Shown here piece by piece: positions 10,666 through 23,593 of a stretch of 64,000 bases of DNA. Under the pieces are notes generated by a model. It did no database searches, was not told where the DNA came from, and saw only the letters and a list, made by a program, of their open reading frames with translations. This DNA comes from Branchipolynoe longqiensis (lineage: Eukaryota; Annelida; Polychaeta; Phyllodocida; Polynoidae): the NCBI GenBank assembly GCA_030323885.1, contig CM059199.1:78058002-78122001 (forward strand), written 5' to 3'. The first letter of the stretch is position 1. Every line of letters starts with the position of its first letter. Position numbers and translations under genes: made by a program.

Positions 10666-12440
10666 GTGGCAAGAGTACAACTGTCATGTGTTGTGGGTAT
10701 AAGTGTCATGAGGCGTGGGTACACGTGTCATGTGGCAAGAGTACAACTGTCATGTGTTGTGGGTATAAGTGTCATGAGGCGTGGGTACACGTGTCATGTG
10801 GCAAGAGTACAACTGTCATGTGTTGAGGGTATAAGTGTCATGAGGCTTGGGTACACGTGTCATGTGGCAAGAGGTCAATGGTCATGTGTTGTGGGTATAA
10901 GTGTCATGAGGCGTGGGTACACGTGTCATGTGGCAAGAGTACAACGGTCATGTGTTGTGGGTATAAGTGTCATGAGGCTTGGGTACACATGTCATGTGGC
11001 ATGGGTACAACTATCATGTGTTGAGGGTATAAGTGTCATGAGGCGTGGGTACACGTGCCATGTGGCATGAGTACAACTGTCATGTGTTGAGGGTATAAGT
11101 GTCATGAGGCTTGGGTACACATGTCATGTGTCATGGGTACAAGTGACATGTGTTGAGGGTACATGTGACATATGGCATGGTATAAGTGACATATGGTATT
11201 GGTACAAGTATCAGGTGTCATGGTTACAAATGTCATATGGCATGTGTACAAGTGGCATGTGTTGTGGGTATAAGTGTCATGAAGCTTGGGTACACGTGTC
11301 ATGTGGCATGGGTACAAGTGTCATGTGTTGTGGGTATAAGTAACATATGGCATGGGTGCAAGCATCAGGCATCATGGTTACAAGTGTCATATGGCATGTG
11401 TACAAGTGGCATGTGGTGTGGGCATAAACAAAACATATATACCAAGAAAATCAAAAAAAACTAACATAGGCTACTAACCATACCAACCAATTATCTATCT
11501 GCTACTGAAATGCAGGCAATCAAATACCTTATCAGCAGCCACTGTGTGGTAAGATAACACCAACACTACAACTGGCCAGCATTGAAAACAAGCCTGGGTA
11601 CCCAGGCTTATATGCTATGGACAGTATAAATACAGCCTCAATAAAAAAAAATATTTTAAAAAAAATTAAAAAGTGTCATATAGCATGGGTACAAGTGTCA
11701 GGTGTCATGGTTACAAGTGTCATGTGGCATATGTACAAGTGTTTTGTGCATGGGTACAAGTGTCATGTGGCATGGGTACACGTGTCATGTGGCATATGTA
11801 CAAGTGTTTTGTGCATGGGTACAAGTGTCATTTGGCATGGGTACAAGTGTCATGTGGCATATGTACAAGTATTTTGTGCATGGGTACAAGTGTCATGTGG
11901 CATGGGTACAAGTGTCAGGTGGCATACATACAAGTGTCATGTGGCATGATTACAATTATCATGTGGCATGGGTACATGTGTCATGTGGTGTGGGTACAAG
12001 TATCATGTGGCATGGGTACAGCTGTCATGTGTCATGTACTTGAGGGTACAAGTGCCATGTGGCATGGGTACAGGTGTAATGTGGCATGGGTACAAGTGAC
12101 ATGTGTTGAGGGTACAAGTGACATATGGCATGGTACAAATGTCATGAGACATGGGCACAACTGACATGTGTTGTGGGTACAAGTCTCATGTGGCATGGGT
12201 ACAAATGTTTTGTGGCATGGGTACATGTGTCATGTGGCATGGGTACAAGTGTCATGTAGCATAGGTACAGGTGTCATGTGTTGTGGGTACACGTATCATG
12301 TGACAGGGGTACAGGTTCATGTGGCATGGGTACAAGTGTCATATGGCATGGGTACAAGTCTCATGTGGCATGGTACAGGTGTCATGTGGCATGGGTACAA
12401 TTATCATGAGACATGGGTACAAGTGTGATGCAGCAGGGCT
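10666..12440. repeat. 22-bp minisatellite (interrupted at 11425-11668)
   Basis: Units around GTCATGTGGCATGGGTACAA. The left part has a 66-bp higher-order unit of three variants; the right part is simpler and more regular. Confidence 0.92.
11425..11668 (+). repeat. Short dispersed repeat, copy 2, inserted in the 22-bp array
   Basis: A 244-bp segment with an A-rich end that divides the 22-bp array. Its matching partner is at 480-655 on the other strand. Confidence 0.72.
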
Positions 12441-12794
12441 ACACTTGTCATGTATGTAAATGCTATGTTTCATGTGTACAGGGCTCACGTCTACAAATGA
12501 CATCTGCACAAGTGCATTGCATCATGGGTACACCGACACCGTCAGCTGTTGTAGCTCTCTTACTGTGGTGTAACAGTACGCCTCCAACAGTACGACGCTG
12601 CTACTCTCCCGCCACACTGTGTAGCCATACACGTGCACACCTACACTGGTCGGCTGTTGGAGGTGTACGATACTTACTGTGTCACAGTACACCCCCCCCC
12701 ACACACACACACTGCTGAACAGTACACACACCACGTCTACACTGTGACATTGTATTAACAGTCCACACACCAATCCGCACTGTAGCAGTACATA

Positions 12795-15440
12795 CACTGT
12801 CAAACTAATATAAGGCTAACAGTACACATTGTAACAGTCCACACACCACACAGTACACACTGTAACAGTGCACATACCACACCACACAGTACACAATGTA
12901 CCAAACAGTACACACTGTAACAGTCCAGATACCACACCACACAGTACACCATGTAACAAACAGTACACACTGTAACAGTGCACATACCACACCACACCGT
13001 ACACCATTTAACAGTACACCCTGTAACAGTCCACAAAATAACAAGGTAAACACGAACAGCATACACTGTAACAGTCCACACACCACACAGTACACACTGT
13101 AACACTACACACACCACACCACACAGTATACACTGAAACAGTCCACACACCAGACCACACAGTACACACTGTAACATTCCACACACCACATAGTACACAC
13201 TGTAACAGGCAACACACCACACCACACAGTGCACACTGTACCAATCCACACACCACACAGCACACACTGTAACAGTCAACACACCACACCATACAGTGCA
13301 CAGTGTAGCAATCCACACAGCACACACTGTAACAGTCCACACACCACCCCACACAGTAATGTGTAACAGTCCACACACCACACAGTACGCACTGTAACAA
13401 TCCACACACCACACCACACAGTAATAATGTAACAGTATACACTGTAACAGTCCACACACCACACAGTACACCCTGTAACAGTACACACTGTAACAGTCCA
13501 CACAGTAACAAGGTATCACTAACAGCATACACTGCAATAGTTCACACATCACACAGTACACACTGTAACAATCCACACACCACACCACACAGTATACACT
13601 GTAACAGTCCACACACCACCCCACACAGTACACACTGTAACAATCCACACACCACCCCACACAGTACACACTGTAACAATCCACACACCACACCACATAG
13701 TACACACTCTAATAGTCCACACATCACACCACACAGTACACACTGTAACCGTCCACACACCACACTACACCTTGTAACAGTCAACACACCACACCATACA
13801 TTACACACTGTAATAGTCAACACACCACACCACACGTTACACAGTGTAACAATCCACACACCACACCACACAGTAATAATGTAACAGTACACACTATAAC
13901 AGTCCACACACCACACAGTATACACTGTAACAGTCCACACAGAACACCACACAGTACACACTGTAACAATCCACACACCTCACAGTACACCATGTAACAG
14001 TGTACACACCACACCCCACATTACACACTGTAACAGTACACACACCACACCGCACAGTACACATTGTAACAATCCACACACCACACCACATAGTACACCC
14101 TGTAACAATTCACACACCACACAGTACACACTGTAACAATCCACACATCTCACAGTACATACTGTTACAGTCCACACACCACACACATAGTGACACATTA
14201 CACACTGTAACAGTCCACACACCACACCACACAGTACCCATTGTACCAATCCACACACCACACCACACAGTACACACTGTAACAATCCACACACCACACA
14301 GTACACTGTAACAGTCCACACAGTACCCACTGTAACAATCCACACACCACCCCACCCAGTATACACTGTAACAGTCCACACACCAGACCACACAGTACAC
14401 ACTGTAACATTCCACACACCACATCACACAGTAATAATGTAACAGTCCACACTGTAACAGTCCACACACCACACCACCCAGTACACACTGTAACAATCCA
14501 CACACCACACACCACACACTGTAACAGTCCACACCCCACCCCACACAGTACACACTGTAACAGTTCACACACCACACCACTCAATACACAGTATAACAAT
14601 CCACACACCACACAGTACACACTGTAGCCATACACACTGTAACAGTCCACACACCACCCAGTACACAATGTAATAACACACACTGTAAAAGTCGACACAC
14701 CACACCACACAGTACACACTGTAACAGTCCACACACCACACTACACACTGTAGCCATACACACTGTAACAGTCCACACACCACACAATACACAATGTAAT
14801 AATACACACTGTAACACTCGACACACCACACCACACAGTACACACTGTAACAGTCCACACACCACACCACACAGTACACACTCTAACAGTATACACACCA
14901 CACAGTAATAATGTAAAAGTAAACTTTAACAGTGAACACATCACACTACACAGTACACACTGTAACAATCCACACACCACACAGTACACCATGTAACAGT
15001 CAACACACCACACAGTACACACTGTAACAGTGCACACACCACCCCAGACAGTACACACTGTAACAGTCAACACATCACACCACACAGTATACCCTGTAAC
15101 AGTCCACACACCATACCACACATTACACACTGAAACAATCCACACTGTAACAGTCCACACACCATCCCACACAGTACACACTGTAGCAATACACACTGTA
15201 AAAGTCCACACACCACACCACACAGTACACACTGTAACAATACACACTGTAACAATACACACTGTAACAATACACACTGTAACAGTCCACACAGTGCACA
15301 GAGTAACAAGGTAACAGCATACACTGTAACAGTCCACAAACCACACAGTACGCACTGTAACAATACAAACTGTAACTGTCCACACACCACACAGTACACA
15401 CTGTAACTGTCCACACACCACACAGTACACACTGTAAGTT
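12795..15440. repeat. 31-36-bp minisatellite
   Basis: About 80 units built from CAGTACACACTGTAACAGTC plus CACACACCAC of variable length. All frames are open on the minus strand (Cys/Val/Trp-rich) only because the unit lacks stops. Confidence 0.92.
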
Positions 15441-15509
15441 GTAACAGTACCGCCTGCACCGCATCTCACCGTGTCCGTCCACACGGCCTCGCCCCGCCTC
15501 GAGCTGCTC

Positions 15510-16275
15510 GGTCGCCGTCACGTGGTTGCCGGCTCTCTCCCTGTACTCTCGTGTACTCTCCCCGCCTCTCCCCGCTACGTGCCCGGTCACGTGGTTGCCG
15601 GCTCTCTCCCTGCACGCTCCGTGTACTCTCCCCGCCTCTCCCCGCTCCGTGCCCGGTCACGTGGTTGCCGGCTCTCTCCCTGTACTCTCCGTGTACTCTC
15701 CCCGCCTCTCCCCGCTCCGTGCCCGGTCACGTGGTTGCCGGCTCTCTCCCTGTACTCTCGTGTACTCTCCCCGCCTCTCCCGCTCCGTGCCCGGTCACGT
15801 GGTTGCCGGCTCTCTCTGTACTCTCGTGTACTCTCCCGCTCGTGCCGGTCACGTGTTCCGGCTCTCCCTGTACCTTGTGTACTCTCCCCGCCTCTCCCCG
15901 CTCCGTGCCCGATCACGTGGTTGCCGGCTCTCTCCCTGTACGCTCCGTGTACTCTCCCCGCCTCTCCCCGCTCCGTGCCCGGTCACGTGGTTGCCGGCTC
16001 TCTCCCTGTACGCTTGTGTACTCTCCCCGCCTCTCCCCGCTCCGTGCCCGATCACGTGGTTGCCGGCTCTCTCCCTGTACTCTCGTGTACTCTCCCTGCC
16101 GCTCCCCGCTCCGTGCCCGGTCACGTGGTTGCCGGCTCTCTCCCTGTACTCTCGTGTACTCTCCCCGCCTCTCCCCGCTCCGTGCCCGGTCACGTGGTTG
16201 CCGGCTCTCTCCCTGTACTCTCGTGTACTCTCCCCGCCTCTCCCCGCTCCGTGCCCGGTCACGTGGTCCCGGCCC
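15510..16275. repeat. 69-bp GC-rich minisatellite
   Basis: About 11 units with GTCACGTGGTTGCCGGCTCT and CTCCCCGCCTCTCCCCGCTC. Each unit carries a CACGTG palindrome. Some units in the middle (15770-15890) are shortened. Confidence 0.92.
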
Positions 16276-16344
16276 GCTCCGTGTCCCGGCGTGCACCTGC
16301 CCGTGCTGGACACCCGACTGCTCCAGGATCCGCCTGCCGCCACC

Positions 16345-16395
16345 AGGGGGGGTGGGGGGTGGGGGTGGGGGTGGGGGGGGGGGGGGGGGGCTGCA
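16345..16395. repeat. G-rich tract
   Basis: Runs of up to about 20 G separated by T, a potential G-quadruplex. Confidence 0.85.
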
Positions 16396-16703
16396 GCCGG
16401 TCAGAGAGAGGCGGGCTGCTGCAGCAGGGGCTGGCTGCTCTCCCAGCACACCCAGGTCAGTGTCCTAGCACCCCGCTCGCCGCACATTGGGCGGGGAACA
16501 TACACTCTCCCAGCACAACGCCAGTTCCACATTGAGCGGGGAACCCACACTCTCCCAGCACAATGCCTGTTGTATGATGTGTGGGTTGGCTCCACTCTCC
16601 CAGCACACTGCGGTGTGTGGGTTATGGCAGGCTCATTGTGACTGCGACTGGTGGCGCCTCGAGTTGCGGCTTGAGGTACTAGCGTGAGCGCTCACTCCGA
16701 GCC

Positions 16704-16980
16704 TTGAAGAAGAGAGAAGGAGGTGGAGGGGAGGAGGAAGGGGAGGGGGAGGGAGGGATGAAAGGAAGGGAGAGAGGGGAGGAGAAGGGGAGGAGAGGGG
16801 TAGGGGATGGGAGGAGTGAAGTGGGGATGGGTGGGGATGGTGGGAAGGAAGAGGGAGGGGGAGGGGAAAGAGAAGGGGGGAAGGGAGAGGGGAGGGGGAT
16901 TGGATGGGGTGCGGGAAGGAGGAGGAGAGGGGTGAGGGAAGAGAGGGGGGTGTGGGAGGGTTGGGGGAGGGGAGGGAGCT
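16704..16980. repeat. Polypurine tract
   Basis: About 280 bp almost entirely G and A (GGAGGGGGAGG type) on the plus strand, able to form triplex or G-quadruplex DNA. Confidence 0.85.
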
Positions 16981-16984
16981 GTCT

Positions 16985-17720
16985 GGGTGATGAGACAACC
17001 CTGGAACAGAGCTGGGTCACTTGCTATCCGGACCGCACTTCGTCCACACCTCTCTCTATCTCCTCTCTGCTGGCCATGCTCCTCCTTGATAATATCTGAA
17101 AAGAGTTCCAGGAGGGGGAGCCTGCCAGCATTTCACTTTCTACTCTTACTCTGTCCATGTCTTTGGCTCGCCGGCTGGTCACCATAGAGTAAATAGACAT
17201 AGTCCTTTGACTCAACTCTCCTCATTTCTCTTTCCTATACTCTACCCTTTTTTTTTCTCCCAGGCTTACTTCTCCCCTTGATCAAGGGAGTTGTTTGCTT
17301 GGGTGGGGCCCTTTACCTTATCGTTTCTCTTGCTTTGTTCTTGTTGCTTGAACCGCTGGACCCACCTTTACCCGTCCCTTCCTCCTAAACCCTTGCTGCT
17401 GTCGACTGGATACGAGTGCTGTGCTACCGCCGGACCGGAGTGATTCGTGGCCGCCCCAAAGATTCGTCATTTAATTGATGTAAAGACATCCCCACCTTCT
17501 ACAACTGTCCCACCAGAAGATTAATCTTCACTCAAAGATGGGACCGATTTATCGGTGCCTCTCTATATTGCTGCAGTTCTGCAGCCAGTAACCGTCGTAA
17601 GGTTACAAACCCCCCAGAAATCAAATCAAGTCAGAGTGGGGAGACTGGCAGCGTCTACACCGGTCCCGCTCACACATCCTCCACTGTGCACATTACACCG
17701 CGGAGTGGTCATATGGTGTG
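16985..17720. other. Unassigned unique-looking sequence
   Basis: No convincing exon, RNA or element. A long pyrimidine-rich part (17190-17400) and several TCTCTCT stretches occur. Confidence 0.4.
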
Positions 17721-17726
17721 AACCGT

Positions 17727-18390
17727 CAGACCGGTACCAACGACCTCACACACAGGTACCAGCGACCTCACGCACAGGTACCAGCTACCTCACACACAGG
17801 TACCAGCTACCTCGCACACAGCTACCAGCTACTTCACTCACAGGTACCAGCTACCTCACTCACAGGTACCAGCTACCTCACACACAGGAACCAGCTACCT
17901 CACACACAGGTATCAGCGACCTCACTCACAGGAACCAGCTACCTCACTCACAGGTACCAGCTACCTTACTCACAGGTACCAGCTACCTCACTCACAGGTA
18001 GCAGCTACCTCACTCAAATATATAGGTACCAGCTACCTCACACACAGGTACCAGCGACCTCACTCACAGGAACCAGCGACCTCACTCACAGGTACCAGCT
18101 ACCTCAATCACAGGTACCAGTTACCTCACACACAGGTACCAGCGATCTCACTCACATATATAGGTACCAGCGACCTCACTCACAGGAAGCAGCTACCTCA
18201 CACACAGGTACCAGCGACTCTCTCACATATATAGGTACCAGCTACCTCACACACAGGTACCAGCGACCTCACTCCCAGGTAGCAGCTACCTCACACACAG
18301 GAACCAGCTACCACACACACAGGAACCAGCTACCACACACACAGGAACCACCTACCTCACTCACAGGTACCAGCGACCTCACACACAGGA
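17727..18390. repeat. 22-bp minisatellite
   Basis: Units of AGGTACCAGCTACCTCACAC type with AGCGACCTC variants and three TATATAGG interruptions. Confidence 0.92.
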
Positions 18391-18499
18391 ACCAACGGCC
18401 GGCATTTTGGCGGGAAGCTCCTTCAGCGTCTCGGGCCTCATTTGGGAATCAAGGTTCACCGGACGGGAGGGTGGGGAGAGGGGGGGGGGAGGGGTGAGT

Positions 18500-18705
18500 C
18501 GGTGAGAGCTCGGCTGGCTTCCCATACGGGAGGGCATGGGTTCGAACCTCCGCCAGGTCAAACAATTCTAAGTAGGAAGATAAGGTGACTGAATGTGATA
18601 TCAGATCATGTTAACGGTGGCCCAGTCCGCCAATGGGGCAGCACTATAAAGTGAATATCAATGTTCACTGTTAGTAGTGTTAGTGTTACAAGTTGGTACA
18701 AGGTC
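18500..18705 (+). mobile_element. SINE family 1, diverged copy with tRNA-like head
   Basis: Head with GTGAGAGCTCGGCTGGCTTC and the B-box-like GGGTTCGAACC, then a diverged body with CAATGGGGCAGCACTATAAA. Confidence 0.6.
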
Positions 18706-18794
18706 CAACAAATCAAAGGGCATTCATCTCTTTATGAGGTGATATTGTGTTGACTGATTCCGGAAACCCGTGTTGGCTGTGTTTGGCTAGGGCC

Positions 18795-19441
18795 TTAAGG
18801 CTGCATAGTCCGATGAAATATCAAATTTTCAAAACCAAACCAATTATCTCGATTTGATTTTACATATCTAATTTATATACTGATGCACTTATTAAGCATT
18901 TGTTTCTGCATAAAACGCAATACTGAGACAAGTTATCAAAACCTGTTACTACAGAAATCTATGGTGTCAGAGTTTTGGCAAGCTTGCCAAAACTAATTTT
19001 CCATATTTACACTCAAAATATCTCAAAAGTTTACCATTTAAAATAAAAGTAACTTTGAACTAATGTAAAGTAGATACTAGTGATTGATCTAATATAGGGC
19101 GTATAAAACGCTATACGTCTATAGGCAGCGGAAAATACACTTTACTTGTTCTATTTGTTATTTGTTATCGCTATTCGATGGTTTGAATTTCCCATATTGT
19201 TTGTTATTGTGCTCCTTGTGCTGCGGAGCTGTGCTGCGTCGTGTGTTGCGGCCTATATAAGCAGCTGCTGGGCGTTTGACACGTCCCACTCTTCATATTG
19301 TTCCTTGCCTAGCGGTTGCCTGGGTTGCTATCTTGCTAGCAGTTGCTATCTTGTTTTCTTTCCTTGTCATTTGTAGCCACAACCTATAGTTATCTCAGAA
19401 AAAATACCGAAATCTAAAACCATCGGACTATGCAACTTTAA
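18795..19441. mobile_element. TTAA MITE family, copy 1
   Basis: TIRs TTAAGGCTGCATAGTCCGAT (left) and its complement with two changes (right end 19441); TTAA at both ends suggests a TTAA target duplication (Kolobok or piggyBac type). The inside has AT-rich sequence shared with the copies at 23594 and 37480, including TTTTGGCAAGCTTGCCAAAA, and about 300 extra bp with a TATA-like element. Confidence 0.7.
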
Positions 19442-19479
19442 AGCACAATCTGATATAAAAAACCATCAAAAGCAAAGCG

Positions 19480-22030
19480 TTAACTAGACTGAAACCTACA
19501 ACTTGGATACTCGTTAACTAGATTGAAACCTACAACTTGGATACTCGTTAACTAGACTGAAACCTACAACTTGGATACTCGTTATCTAGATTGAAACCTA
19601 CAACTTGGATACTCGTTATCTAGATTGAAACCTACAACTTGGATACTCGTTATCTAGATTGAAACCTACAACTTGGATACTCGTTAACTAGATTGAAACC
19701 TACAACTTGGATACTCGTTATCTAGATTGAAACCTACAACTTGGATACTCGTTAACTAGACTGAAACCTACAACTTGGATACTCGTTAACTAGATTGAAA
19801 CCTACAACTTGGATACTCGTTAACTAGATTGAAACCTACAACTTGGATACTCGTTATCTAGACTGAAACCTACAACTTGGATACTCGCTAACTAGATTGA
19901 AACCTACAACTTGGATACTGGTTAACTAGATTGAAACCTACAACTTGGATACTCGTTAACTAGATTGAAACCTACAACTTGGATACTCGTTAACTAGATT
20001 GAAACCTACAACTTGGATACTCGTTAACTAGATTGAAACCTACAACTTGGATACTCGTTAACTAGATTGAAACCTACAACTTGGATACTCGTTAACTAGA
20101 TTGAAACCTACAACTTGGATACTCGTTAACTAGATTGAAACCTACAACTTGGATACTCGTTAACTAGATTGAAACCTACAACTTGGATACTCGCTATCTA
20201 GATTGAAACCTACAACTTGGATACTGGTTATCTAGATTGAAACCTACAACTTGGATACTCGTTATCTAGATTGAAACCTACAACTTGGATACTCGTTAAC
20301 TAGATTGAAACCTACAACTTGGATACTCGTTAACTAGATTGAAACCTACAACTTGGATACTCGTTATCTAGATTGAAACCTACAACTTGGATACTCGTTA
20401 ACTAGATTGAAACCTACAACTTGGATACTCGTTATCTAGATTGAAACCTACAACTTGGATACTCGTTATCTAGATTGAAACCTACAACTTGGATACTGTT
20501 AACTAGATTGAAACCTACAACTTGGATACTCGTTATCTAGATTGAAACCTACAACTTGGATACTCGTTATCTAGATTGAAACCTACAACTTGGATACTCG
20601 TTAACTAGATTGAAACCTACAACTTGGATACTCGTTAACTAGATTGAAACCTACAACTTGGATACTCGTTATCTAGATTGAAACCTACAACTTGGATACT
20701 CGTTAACTAGATTGAAACCTACAACTTGGATACTCGTTAACTAGATTGAAACCTACAACTTGGATACTCGTTATCTAGATTGAAACCTACAACTTGGATA
20801 CTCGTTATCTAGATTGAAACCTACAACTTGGATACTCGTTATCTAGATTGAAACCTACAACTTGGATACTCGTTATCTAGATTGAAACCTACAACTTGGA
20901 TACTCGTTATCTAGATTGAAACCTACAACTTGGATACTCGTTATCTAGATTGAAACCTACAACTTGGATACTGGTTATCTAGACTGAAACCTAAACTTGG
21001 ATACTCGTTATTAGATTGAAACTACAACTTGGATACTCGTTAACTAGATTGAAACTACAACTTGGTACTCGTTAACTAGATTGAAACCTACAACTTGGAT
21101 ACTCGTTAACTAGATTGAAACCTACAACTTGGATACTCGTTATCTAGATTGAAACCTACAACTTGGATACTCGTTAACTAGATTGAAACCTACAACTTGG
21201 ATACTCGTTATCTAGACTGAAACCTACAACTTGGATACTGGTTATCTAGATTGAAACCTACAACTTGGATACTCGTTATCTAGATTGAAACCTACAACTT
21301 GGATACTCGTTATCTAGATTGAAACCTACAACTTGGATACTCGTTATCTAGACTGAAACCTACAACTTGGATACTCGTTATCTAGACTGAAACCTACAAC
21401 TTGGATACTCGTTAACTAGATTGAAACCTACAACTTGGATACTCGTTATCTAGATTGAAACCTACAACTTGGATACTCGTTAACTAGATTGAAACCTACA
21501 ACTTGGATACTCGTTATCTAGATTGAAACCTACAACTTGGATACTCGTTAACTAGATTGAAACCTACAACTTGGATACTCGTTATCTAGATTGAAACCTG
21601 CAACTTGGATACTCGTTATCTAAATTGAAACCTACAACATGGATAGTGGTTATCTAGACTGAAACCTACAACTTGGATACTCGTTATCTAGATTGAACCC
21701 TACAACTTGGATACTCTTTATCTAGATTGAAACCTACAACTTGGATACTCGTTATCTAGACTGAAACCTACAACTTGGATACTCGTTATCTAGACTGAAA
21801 CCTACAACTTGGATACTCATTATCTAGATTGAAACCTACAACTTGGATACTCATTATCTAGACTGAAACCTGCAACTTGGATACTCGTTATCTAGATTGA
21901 ACCCTACAACTTGGATACTCTTTATCTAGATTGAAACCTACAACTTGGATACTCATTATCTAGACTGAGACCTACAACTTGGATACTTGTTAACTAGATT
22001 GAAACATACAACTTTGATACTGATAAACTT
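19480..22030. repeat. 34-bp satellite-like array, about 74 units
   Basis: The unit contains ACTAGATTGAAACCTACAAC and TTGGATACTCGTT. Two main variants, TTAACTAGA and TTATCTAGA, alternate irregularly; AGACTG and GGTTA variants are rarer. Units near 20990-21060 have single-base losses and the right edge is more diverged. Confidence 0.95.
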
Positions 22031-22031
22031 G

Positions 22032-22220
22032 TGGAAGTTGCAGAGTCTGATGGTTTTCGGATTTAGTCATTTTTCTGGGATAAATATATTAAATTGATTG
22101 TTATATTCTACCTTATTTTAGTTTTAAGTAAGTTTGATTTTAAATAGCTAACTTTTGAGATACTTGAAGTGCAAACATGTAAAATTACTTTTGGCAGGCA
22201 TGCCAAAGCTCTGACACAAT
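22032..22220. mobile_element. TTAA MITE family, partial copy
   Basis: Begins AAGTTGCAGAGTCTGATGG without TTAA and continues through the family body to CATGCCAAAGCTCTGACAC. It directly follows the 34-bp array. Confidence 0.6.
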
Positions 22221-22397
22221 ATACTTATGTCATGTTCAGATGAATAAATACATTACCAACTGCCTCCAAAGGACTTAATTCAAACTAACTTTTTGCGTTC
22301 AACGTATACGAAGTGGGAATTAGGAGACAAGTGGAAGTGAAGAACCCAAACTCTTGTCTGAAATCATTGAGGCAGTGCGACTCCATCTCTTCTATTT

Positions 22398-22568
22398 CTA
22401 CGATCTGACTGAGTGGGATATCAGGTCATGGTGCTGGTGGCCTGGTTCCCGGTGGGGAAGCACTATACATATATATATAAAGTCGCTATGAGTGCGCGCT
22501 GTCACAAGTCGGTACCCGTCCTGATTTAACCGTAGTTGTTTCCAGGATGTAAAACTCCAACAACCAGC
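22398..22568 (+). mobile_element. SINE family 1, body only
   Basis: GACTGAGTGGGATATCAGGT through GTAAAACTCCAACAACCAGC; a TATA microsatellite lies inside. Confidence 0.75.
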
Positions 22569-22654
22569 CAACCTTCGTTTTGGAGATTTGCAAGTGGCGC
22601 CCTCGTCCCACGTCAAACGGCGCTACTTGACCCTGCCGCTCCCCGCCTGGGCCC

Positions 22655-23010
22655 GGTGTTGCGGTTTAGACTCTCCGTGGGTTTAGAGTCTACGCTCGGG
22701 GTTCTGCGCATGCGCCTATTCGATTAACACGACCAGAGTGACTCGGGTCAGCGGAGCTGCTAGAAATTCAATTAGAACACTGCAATTGGAGTTGACAAAA
22801 ACACGTGCCGCGTGCTAAAAGTATTTGAGTTAAATAATATATATTTAGCGAATTGAAGAGTTAATGCCTTGACAACATTTGTGCGTCAAAACATCGCTCG
22901 GGTCACCCGAGTTGATTAACCAAATACGCTGAAATACCGTTCGATTTTGACACATGCGCCGAACCCCAAGTGTAGACTCTAAACCCACTGAGAATTTAAA
23001 CCGCGACACC
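22655..23010. mobile_element. MITE A with 60-bp TIRs
   Basis: TIRs at 22655-22716 and 22953-23010 are inverted copies, starting GGTGTTGCGGTTTAGACTC and GGTGTCGCGGTTTAAATTC respectively, with only a few differences. It has no coding capacity. It touches MITE B, which starts with the same GGTGTCGC. Confidence 0.72.
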
Positions 23011-23505
23011 GGTGTCGCAGTTTGAGCGCCCTGCCAGTTTGAGGGCCCTTCTGTTGCTTCTGCGCATGCGTGGATAGAGACAACATTAAAACCACCCTAA
23101 CTATCACAGTAATTTGTGATGTTTGGTGCTTTGAAAGCAAATTTCTCTTGTTTCTATTAAATAGTTCAGATCTTTCTCTACAATTTCAGATTCAGCTTTT
23201 TTTTTATCAGCCAATTGGAACTTCTTGAATTTATTTTGCGAAAATAGTTTTTGAGGCCATGATCTGATAAGGCTAACACTGGCACTGACACTCAGAATAT
23301 CCCAACTGTCACTATTATCTCTGTTTTAATACTTTCAGAGTAAATTGCTCTTAGGTTACATTAAATACTTCAGATCTTCCTCTTCAATTGCGCATTAAGA
23401 TATTTTTAATCGATCCAATGAAAGCTTTTAAATCTATTTGACAAAAAAAGTATACAACCACTGGCAGGGCGCTCAAACTGGCAGGGCGCTCAAACTGCGA
23501 CACTG
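23011..23505. mobile_element. MITE B with 37-bp TIRs
   Basis: TIRs at 23011-23047 and 23468-23505: GGTGTCGCAGTTTGAGCGCC and CAGTGTCGCAGTTTGAGCGC after complementing the right end. CA-G-TG style ends suggest a hAT-type MITE, but I could not define an 8-bp duplication. Confidence 0.72.
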
Positions 23506-23593
23506 GCCTCCCGGTGCCCGGTGCGTGGTACCTGTCACGCACTCTTCGACATTAACTCGGCGGGACGCTGTGAGAGCCCCTTCGTGCTCAAAC

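Noticed and set aside
12800..15590. Long Cys/Val/Trp-rich open frames on the minus strand
   Set aside because: The 31-36-bp repeat lacks stops in these frames; the peptides only mirror the unit.
15471..16641. Long Pro/Ser/Arg-rich frames on both strands
   Set aside because: They lie over the 69-bp GC-rich repeat, with equal openness on both strands and a frame cycling through the unit.
19146..19376. Hydrophobic 76-codon frame resembling a membrane protein
   Set aside because: It lies wholly inside a TTAA MITE copy and is not preserved in the other copies.
19480..22030. CRISPR-like regular array
   Set aside because: There are no unique spacers: the whole 34-bp unit repeats. The genome is eukaryotic and no cas genes occur.
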